From: Kiritimatiellota bacterium
GTDB taxonomy: Bacteria > Verrucomicrobiota > Kiritimatiellia > RFP12 > UBA1067
DNA length: 37,004 nt
Direction of reading: 5' to 3'
Assembly: GCA_009778475.1 (NCBI GenBank)
Contig: WRJS01000024.1
Location: forward strand, 1-37,004
Under the pieces are notes generated by a model. It ran no database searches and had not been told where the DNA came from. It saw only the letters and a list, made by a program, of their open reading frames with translations. A program made the translations under genes and the position numbers. The first letter of the stretch is position 1. Each line of letters opens with the position of its first letter. Positions 32,855 to 37,004 of the stretch are shown piece after piece.

Positions 32855-33166
32855 TCACTGCATCCGCACGGGCGTGAACACGAACGCGGGTTCTTCGTAA
32901 GGGTGCGCGGCGCGGATGGCGGCGATGACGGCGGGGATGTCGGCGTCGGCGCAGATGGCCTCCACGCGGTACTCGGGGACGCTCACGACAACGCCGCGCT
33001 CGCCGATGGCCGGGCTGCTGCCCTCCAGCGGCCGGAACTGGCCCTGCCCGAGGACCTGCCAGCAACAGCGGTCGTAGGCGGCGTAACGCCCCGCACCGGC
33101 CGCGAAGATGGCTTCCTTGACCTGCTCCACGTGCGTTTCAGGGATATAGACGGTAAGTTTGTGCAT
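32855..33166 (-). CDS. Stand-alone NIF3/YqfO-type domain protein
   Basis: 103 residues with the pattern of the small CutA-like domain inserted in some NIF3 family proteins: MHKLTVYIPETHVEQVKEAIFAAGAGRYAAYDRCCWQ, then GQFRPLEGSSPAIG and a C-terminal HPYEEPAFVFTPV. It also exists as a separate protein in many bacteria. Its function is not established; ligand or metal binding is suspected. AGAGGA precedes the ATG. It is the first gene of a two-gene unit with the esterase. The T-rich repeat array at 33211-33350 lies directly upstream. Confidence 0.85.
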   Translation of the reverse strand: MHKLTVYIPETHVEQVKEAIFAAGAGRYAAYDRCCWQVLGQGQFRPLEGSSPAIGERGVVVSVPEYRVEAICADADIPAVIAAIRAAHPYEEPAFVFTPVRMQ

Positions 33167-33210
33167 CAGGGTTCCTCTGCTTGCAATTGGACAGGATTTC
33201 AGTGGGGCGC

Positions 33211-33350
33211 TTTTTTTGACAGGGTTAACAGGGTTACGTTTTTTTTGACAGGATTAACAGGATTGTTTTTTTTGACAGGGTTAACAGGGTTGCGTTTTTT
33301 TGACAGGATTAACAGAATTTGTTTTTTTTTGACAGGATTAACAGGATTGG
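33211..33350. repeat. Five-copy array of the GACAGGATTAACAGGATT repeat
   Basis: Units consist of a run of 7-9 T followed by GACAGGRTTAACAGRRTT. The GACA starts are at 33218, 33247, 33274, 33302 and 33331, so the period is 27-29 bp. Two of the five carry GGGTTAACAGGGTT instead of GGATTAACAGGATT, the two versions partly alternating. A degenerate unit (GGACAGGATTTCAG) lies at 33189. Further single copies are at 34784, 34899 (reverse orientation) and 36675. The units are directly repeated without unique spacers, so this is not a CRISPR array. Confidence 0.9.
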
Positions 33351-33364
33351 GGAAACGAGCAGCA

Positions 33365-33399
33365 AAACTAGAAACTAGAAACTAAAAACTAGAAACTAG
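33365..33399. repeat. AAACTAG heptamer repeat
   Basis: Five consecutive A-rich units of 7-8 bp (AAACTAG or variants such as AAACTAA) lie between the T-rich array and the nrdR stop. It is a simple repeat of the same style as the AATTAGG repeats at 5906-6034. Confidence 0.8.
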
Positions 33400-33411
33400 C
33401 CCTCCCTCCCA

Positions 33412-33861
33412 TCACCCCTTCTGCACCATGTCGGTGACGGCGCGGAGGAACTGGTTGACATCCGCGAAGCGGCGATAGACGGAGGCGAAGCGGATGTACG
33501 CCACCTCGTCCACGCGGTGCAGGCGGGCCATGAGCATCTCGCCGAGCGTGTCGGACGTGACCTCCGTCTCGCCCTCGAGTTCCGCGATGATCTGGTCCAC
33601 CAGATCGTGTATCTGGTCCGCGCTGATGGGGCGCTTCTCGCAGGCGCGCGAGATGCCGCGCTCGAGTTTGACGCGGCTGAACTCCTCGTGCCGGCCGTCG
33701 CGCTTGATGACGCGCAACTCGTCCTTGACGATCTCCTCGTAGGTGGTGAAGCGGAACTCGCAGGCCAGGCACTGGCGGCGGCGGCGTATGGACGCGCCCT
33801 CGCGCGCCGAACGGCTGTCCAGCACCTTGTCGTCGCTATGGCCGCACTTGGGGCAACGCAT
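33412..33861 (-). CDS. nrdR: Transcriptional repressor NrdR
   Basis: A 149-residue ATP/dATP-sensing repressor of ribonucleotide reductase genes. The N-terminal zinc ribbon uses C3, C6, C31 and C34 (MRCPKCGHSDDKVLDSR and RRRQCLACEFRFTTYE), and an ATP-cone domain follows (VIKRDGRHEEFSRVKLERGI). The length and motifs are standard. A good GAGAGGG ribosome binding site lies upstream. It starts 11 bp after the response regulator gene and is probably on the same mRNA. No NrdR boxes or ribonucleotide reductase genes are seen in the window. Confidence 0.97.
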   Translation of the reverse strand: MRCPKCGHSDDKVLDSRSAREGASIRRRRQCLACEFRFTTYEEIVKDELRVIKRDGRHEEFSRVKLERGISRACEKRPISADQIHDLVDQIIAELEGETEVTSDTLGEMLMARLHRVDEVAYIRFASVYRRFADVNQFLRAVTDMVQKG

Positions 33862-33872
33862 AAAGCACCCTC

Positions 33873-34643
33873 TCAGGTGATCGCCATCACACGGTCGATG
33901 AGCGTGTTGACCGAAAGGTCTTTGAGCATGTGCTTCTGCGGGATGTTCAGGTTGGCGACGTGCTGGAGGTCGGCCTCGGGCAGGTCCATGCCATAGACCA
34001 CGGCCTTGACGCCGCGCGTGTTGGGCAGGCGCGCGAGCATCGCCGCGACCTCGTCCGCGCTCATGCCCTCCAACTCCAGGCGCATCACGACGGCGTCCGG
34101 CGCGAACTTGACGCACGCCTCCAGCGCCTCCGGGCCGGTCCTGGCGGTCACCACCGAGAACCCCGCCTGCGCGAACTCGCGGCTGAGCGTCGCGAGCAGT
34201 TCGGCGTCGCCGTCCGCCACGACGAGGCGGCGCGTGGCCTTCTGCCCCGCCGCGGCCGGGCTTTCCGCCGACGACCTGAACAGGATATGCCCCACCTCCA
34301 GCAGGAGGTCGGCCGGCGCGCAGGGCTTGGCCAAAAAGCCCGCGATCTGCTTGTCCGCGAAATACTCCGCCATGGACGCGCGGGCGGTCAGCACCAGCAC
34401 CGGCAGCAGGGTGCTGCCGTCAGGGTTCGTGATGCGATCCAGGAAGCCCACGCCGCCCATGCCCGGCATCCCCATGTCGAGGATGATCAGGTCCGGCTGG
34501 AGCGAACGCAGTTTCACCAGCGCATCCTCGCCGCTGGGCGAGCATGCCACCTCGTAGCCTTCAAAGCGAAGGAAATCGCCCAGCGTCTCAAGCAGGCTGG
34601 GGTCATCATCAATCAACAATAATTTGCGCTTACTCGTTTCCAT
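33873..34643 (-). CDS. Response regulator with an active and a degenerate receiver domain
   Basis: 256 residues and no DNA-binding output domain. The first receiver (residues 7-123) is complete: Asp12/Asp13, phospho-acceptor Asp56 in LIILDMGMPG, Thr87 and Lys106 in FLAKP. The second (about 138-256) follows the fold (RRLVVADGDAELLATLSREFAQAGFSVVTA) but has Arg in the acceptor position (DAVVMRLEL) and lacks the Lys, so it cannot be phosphorylated. It may serve as a protein-interaction module. No histidine kinase gene is next to it. ATG 34643 is preceded by a promoter only 11 bp away, which suggests a leaderless mRNA. Co-transcription with nrdR is likely. Confidence 0.9.
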   Translation of the reverse strand: METSKRKLLLIDDDPSLLETLGDFLRFEGYEVACSPSGEDALVKLRSLQPDLIILDMGMPGMGGVGFLDRITNPDGSTLLPVLVLTARASMAEYFADKQIAGFLAKPCAPADLLLEVGHILFRSSAESPAAAGQKATRRLVVADGDAELLATLSREFAQAGFSVVTARTGPEALEACVKFAPDAVVMRLELEGMSADEVAAMLARLPNTRGVKAVVYGMDLPEADLQHVANLNIPQKHMLKDLSVNTLIDRVMAIT

Positions 34644-34654
34644 AAGAAGCAACC

Positions 34655-34683
34655 AGTGTAGCGCGTTTGCCGTCACATTTCAA
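34655..34683 (-). promoter_or_regulatory. Promoter of the response regulator-nrdR unit (near-leaderless)
   Basis: On the minus strand, TTGAAA (34683-34678), a 17-bp spacer and TACACT (34660-34655), then 11 bp to the ATG at 34643. No ribosome binding site fits in the predicted leader of about 4 nt. Confidence 0.65.
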
Positions 34684-34783
34684 ACACAATTTTTTCAGGA
34701 GGGGATTTTCGTTCGGAATTTCATGCAAAGGTCGAAGGCACAGAGGGATTTTTGATTTTAGATTGAAAAAACGATTCTGTAAA

Positions 34784-34919
34784 ATCCTGTTAATCCTGTC
34801 TAAAATAAACACCTGTTTTCCTTAACCACAATAGAATGCACAATGGACACTATTTTGTGCCTATTGCGAAAACCATTGTGTCCATTGTGGTAAAAGTCAT
34901 CCTGTTAATCCTGTCTAAA
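34784..34919. repeat. Composite repeat: two direct CCTGTTAATCCTGTC copies around an inverted repeat
   Basis: Identical 21-bp copies (ATCCTGTTAATCCTGTCTAA plus A) lie at 34784-34804 and 34899-34919. They are the reverse complement of the array unit at 33211-33350. Between them, CACAATGGACAC (34839-34850) and GTGTCCATTGTG (34878-34889) form a perfect 12-bp inverted repeat. The remaining 34684-34958 is AT-rich and contains no recognisable gene. Confidence 0.85.
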
Positions 34920-34958
34920 GACTCTGTGTCCCTTCGTCCCTGCGCGAAAACAACCTTG

Positions 34959-35999
34959 TCAGAAAAACACCTTCGCGAAGCGGAGGATGCCTTGCTTCCA
35001 CGGGACGCGGTGGGAGACGCCGGAGGCGTTCTTGAAGCTGGCGAGGTTGGCGACGTACCAGCGGTAGTTGCGGATGAGCGCGTCTTTGTTGGAGTGGCGG
35101 GGGGCGTAGCCGAGGATGCGCTCGGCTTTCTCGATGCTGACGAAGGAGTCCTCGCAGGCGGTCTCGTACACCCACTTGTAGAGGGGCGAGAGGTGGAGCA
35201 TCTCGAGGAAGCGCAGCGCCCAGATCATCGGGGCGGCGGGGAAGCCGCGGATCTTCTTGCCGTGGCCGGCGTCGTCCAGCACGGCCTGGTAGTCCTCGCG
35301 CATGGTGGTGAACTGCTTCGCGCCGATGTTGAAGGTGTCGTTGGCGGTGGCGGGGTCTCGGGTGAGCGTGAGCCAGATGGCCTCGCACAGATCCTCCACG
35401 TCGAGCAGCTGGTAGCGGTTGCGGCCGTTGCCGATCATCGGGAAGCCGTGGCCGGTGTGCGCCCAGTCGTAGAAGAGCGCGAACACGCCAAGGCGTTCGG
35501 GGCCGATGAAGGACTTGGGGCGGATGATGGGGACGCACATCCCCTGCTCGCGGAAGCCGAGGCAGACTTCCTCGGCCATGATCTTGGCCTTGCCGTAGGG
35601 GCCCACGCCGATGAGTTTGTCGGTCTCCAGCAGCGGGTGGTGGTCGGGGATGCCATAGACGGCGGTGGAGGAGATCATCACCATGCGCTCGACGCCGAAG
35701 CCCTGCGCGGCGGCGAGGACGTTGCGCGTGCCGTCCACGTCGGTCGTCATGATGTCCTGCTCGGAGTAGAGCGGGAGCGCGGCGGCGCAGTGGATGACCC
35801 ACGTCGCACCCTCCATGGCCTTGCGCAGGACCGGCACGTCGCGGATGTCGCCGACGGCCGCGCTGATCTCGCCCTTCTCGGGATAGTCGAACGGCACGAG
35901 GTCAATGGACGCGATGTCCGTGATGCCCTTGCCCCGCAGGAAACGAATCAGGTTGATGCCCAGAAAACCGCTGCCGCCCGTCACTAACACTTTCTGCAT
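34959..35999 (-). CDS. NAD-dependent epimerase/dehydratase (extended SDR family)
   Basis: 346 residues. The NAD-binding Rossmann motif is VTGGSGFLG (GxxGxxG at 8-14). The catalytic Ser/Thr region is ISSTAVYG, and the Tyr-Lys pair is in PYGKAK. The C-terminal half has RPKSFIGPERLGVFALFYDW, DVEDLCEAIWL and FNIGA, typical of nucleotide-sugar epimerases or sterol-dehydrogenase-like SDRs. The exact substrate is unknown. GAGGG lies nine bases before the ATG. The promoter is interleaved with that of the divergent tsaC gene. Confidence 0.92.
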   Translation of the reverse strand: MQKVLVTGGSGFLGINLIRFLRGKGITDIASIDLVPFDYPEKGEISAAVGDIRDVPVLRKAMEGATWVIHCAAALPLYSEQDIMTTDVDGTRNVLAAAQGFGVERMVMISSTAVYGIPDHHPLLETDKLIGVGPYGKAKIMAEEVCLGFREQGMCVPIIRPKSFIGPERLGVFALFYDWAHTGHGFPMIGNGRNRYQLLDVEDLCEAIWLTLTRDPATANDTFNIGAKQFTTMREDYQAVLDDAGHGKKIRGFPAAPMIWALRFLEMLHLSPLYKWVYETACEDSFVSIEKAERILGYAPRHSNKDALIRNYRWYVANLASFKNASGVSHRVPWKQGILRFAKVFF

Positions 36000-36023
36000 A
36001 ATCTATACCCTCGTTGAAAAAAC

Positions 36024-36053
36024 AGTATAGCCTATCTTGCGCCGAGACCGCAA
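36024..36053 (-). promoter_or_regulatory. Promoter of the epimerase gene
   Basis: On the minus strand, TTGCGG (36053-36048), an 18-bp spacer and TATACT (36029-36024), then 24 bp to the ATG with a GAGGG ribosome binding site. Its -35 lies inside the spacer of the tsaC promoter. Confidence 0.6.
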
Positions 36054-36065
36054 GTGTAGTACACT
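36037..36065 (+). promoter_or_regulatory. Promoter of tsaC (leaderless arrangement)
   Basis: TTGCGC (36037-36042), a 17-bp spacer and TACACT (36060-36065), then only 7 bp to the ATG at 36073. The predicted start of transcription is at the ATG itself. Its -35 lies inside the spacer of the epimerase promoter. Confidence 0.65.
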
Positions 36066-36072
36066 GGCGCAC

Positions 36073-36642
36073 ATGATTTTCTCGCTCACAGAAGACGCGC
36101 TGGCGCAAGCGGCCGGCATCCTCAACGCGGGCGGTGTCGTGGTCATCCCGACCGACACCGTTTACGGCATCGCTGCGCACCCGCGCCACCCCGAGGCCGT
36201 GCGGCGCATCTGCACCATCAAAGGCCGCCCCACGGGCAAGCCCATCGCGCTGCTCGCGACGGACACGGAAGCCGTCACGCGTTTCGGCGCGGACTTCCCC
36301 GACGCAGCCAAGCGACTCGCCGAGAAACACTGGCCCGGCGCGCTCACGCTCGTGCTGCCCTGCGGCGACGGCTACGAAGGCTTCCGCGTCCCCGCGCACG
36401 ACGCGGCGCGGCGGCTCCTCGCGCTGTGCGGCGGGACGTTGCGCGTGACCAGCGCGAACCTCAGCGGCGCCATGCCCGTGCGCGACGCCGCCGACGCGCT
36501 CAAAGACATCGGGCTGGAGGCCGACATGATCCTCGACGGCGGCACCTCCCCCGGCGGCACCGCCAGCACCGTCGTCAAGGTCGCCCCTGACGGGACGCTC
36601 GCAGTGATCCGCGAAGGCGCGATAAAAAAGATTTTTCATTGA
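36073..36642 (+). CDS. tsaC: Threonylcarbamoyl-AMP synthase (TsaC/Sua5/YrdC)
   Basis: Makes threonylcarbamoyl-AMP from Thr, bicarbonate and ATP, the first step of t6A37 synthesis in tRNA. The 189 residues form a single YrdC domain with IPTDTVYGIAAHP, IKGRPTGKPIALL (the KxR nucleotide-binding region), HWPGALTLVLP, RVTSANLSG and PGGTASTVV. The C-terminal Sua5 domain is absent, so it is the short TsaC form. ATG 36073 is the first good start and lies seven bases after the -10; there is no ribosome binding site. mtaB at 21528 acts on the t6A product. Confidence 0.95.
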   Translation: MIFSLTEDALAQAAGILNAGGVVVIPTDTVYGIAAHPRHPEAVRRICTIKGRPTGKPIALLATDTEAVTRFGADFPDAAKRLAEKHWPGALTLVLPCGDGYEGFRVPAHDAARRLLALCGGTLRVTSANLSGAMPVRDAADALKDIGLEADMILDGGTSPGGTASTVVKVAPDGTLAVIREGAIKKIFH

Positions 36643-36674
36643 TGCGTGAACCAGAATGTATGACGTTTTTTTTA

Positions 36675-36692
36675 GACAGGATTAACAGGATT
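36675..36692 (+). repeat. Single copy of the GACAGGATTAACAGGATT repeat
   Basis: It follows a run of eight T and an A, as in the array at 33211-33350. AACCACGATGGGTACAATGG follows (from 36696). It resembles the CCACAAT...CACAATGGACAC module at 34824-34850, so the two repeats occur as a pair at both places. Confidence 0.85.
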
Positions 36693-36752
36693 TTTAACCA
36701 CGATGGGTACAATGGGGTTCACGGTTGACACAAGCATCGTGTTTAAGGTGAA

Positions 36753-36875
36753 GTTGTCACAGCCATCTATGAAAACGCCGAAGGCGTGTAACGTGAGTAA
36801 CCGCCGGTGGCGCGAGCGTATGCGAGCGGAACCGGCGGTTACTCATGTTTAGCACCTGCGGCGCTATGTGACAAC
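36753..36875. repeat. Nested palindromic element with 9-bp ends
   Basis: The outer ends GTTGTCACA (36753-36761) and TGTGACAAC (36867-36875) are exact inverted copies. Inside them GAGTAACCGCCGGT (36795-36808) and ACCGGCGGTTACTC (36831-36844) form a perfect 14-bp inverted repeat. Short ACGCCGAAGGCGT and CACCTGCGGCGC pieces flank it. There is no coding potential. It resembles a MITE or a large mosaic REP element. Confidence 0.8.
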
Positions 36876-36893
36876 ATCAGGCTGGCAAGCGTC

Positions 36894-36962
36894 GTAGAGA
36901 CGGATGATTATCCGTCTCCTGAAGGCAATGACACGGGGAGACGGATAATCATCCGTCTCTAC
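36894..36962. repeat. Pair of REP-like hairpins in perfect 26-bp inverted orientation
   Basis: The left arm is 36894-36919 and the right arm 36937-36962; they are exact reverse complements separated by 17 bp. Each arm is itself a hairpin (GAGACGGAT-GATT-ATCCGTCTC on the left, AATC loop on the right). Two small hairpins or one long stem are possible. The end of the window (36982-37004) is a G-run of about ten and CCTCGCGGG, probably the edge of another repeat. No gene is seen from 36643 to 37004. Confidence 0.9.
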
Positions 36963-37004
36963 CATTAAACCTGTCGTGATATGGAGGGGGGGGGGCCTCG
37001 CGGG

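Overview
The window is about 37 kb of GC-rich bacterial chromosome. Several features together suggest a Kiritimatiellota-like member of the PVC group: a large secreted protein with Asp/Asn-rich calcium-binding motifs, a short alanyl-tRNA synthetase without the C-terminal C-Ala domain, a Tat-exported Gfo/Idh oxidoreductase, and many dispersed short repeats, including the GACAGGATTAACAGGATT family. This placement is inferred from recalled family distributions, not from a search. Most genes are housekeeping or envelope genes.

Layout. 1-2428 (minus) is the 5' part of a secreted protein gene that runs off the left edge. Upstream of it, 2528-2726 (minus) is a strongly structured RNA with its own promoter and intrinsic terminator. 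It is either a free ncRNA or a terminator-type leader of the secreted protein gene. 2947-4966 holds a promoter, a 49-codon small ORF and alaS. 5237-7322 is a MacB/LolCDE-type ABC ATPase and permease pair. 7399-9865 is the Gfo/Idh protein and a DHH/DHHA1 (NrnA-type) phosphoesterase. 9873-10109 is a palindrome followed by a 24-bp tandem array closed by a perfect 25-bp inverted repeat. 10230-19966 is a ten-gene, mostly overlapping operon: GYF-RDD, two zinc-ribbon membrane proteins around a PH-like membrane protein, DUF4129, DUF4350, MoxR, DUF58, SpoIIM-like and RDD. 19926-22772 has a HAD phosphatase, a secreted trypsin-like protease and mtaB.

23081-31702 is an ftsH-folP-cdaA-cdaR-ftsK cluster, reminiscent of the ftsH-folP and cdaA-cdaR-glmM neighbourhoods in other bacteria. 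Between folP and cdaA it is interrupted by a REP-like palindrome array, an IS200-type Y1 transposase and a low-GC orphan gene. The orphan is bracketed by two copies of the start of cdaA. 31828-33166 (minus) is a NIF3-domain protein and an esterase lipoprotein. 33412-34643 (minus) is a response regulator followed by nrdR. 34959-36642 is a nucleotide-sugar-type epimerase and a divergent tsaC/sua5 gene with interleaved promoters. The right end, 36643-37004, contains only repeats and nested palindromes.

General themes. Good -35/-10 pairs (TTGNNN, 17-18 bp, TAYRCT-like) are visible at many genes. Four of them lie only 7-12 bp before the ATG, which points to leaderless mRNAs. Short palindromic repeats have entered coding sequence at least twice (the signal-peptide region of the first gene, and folP) and have kept the frame open.
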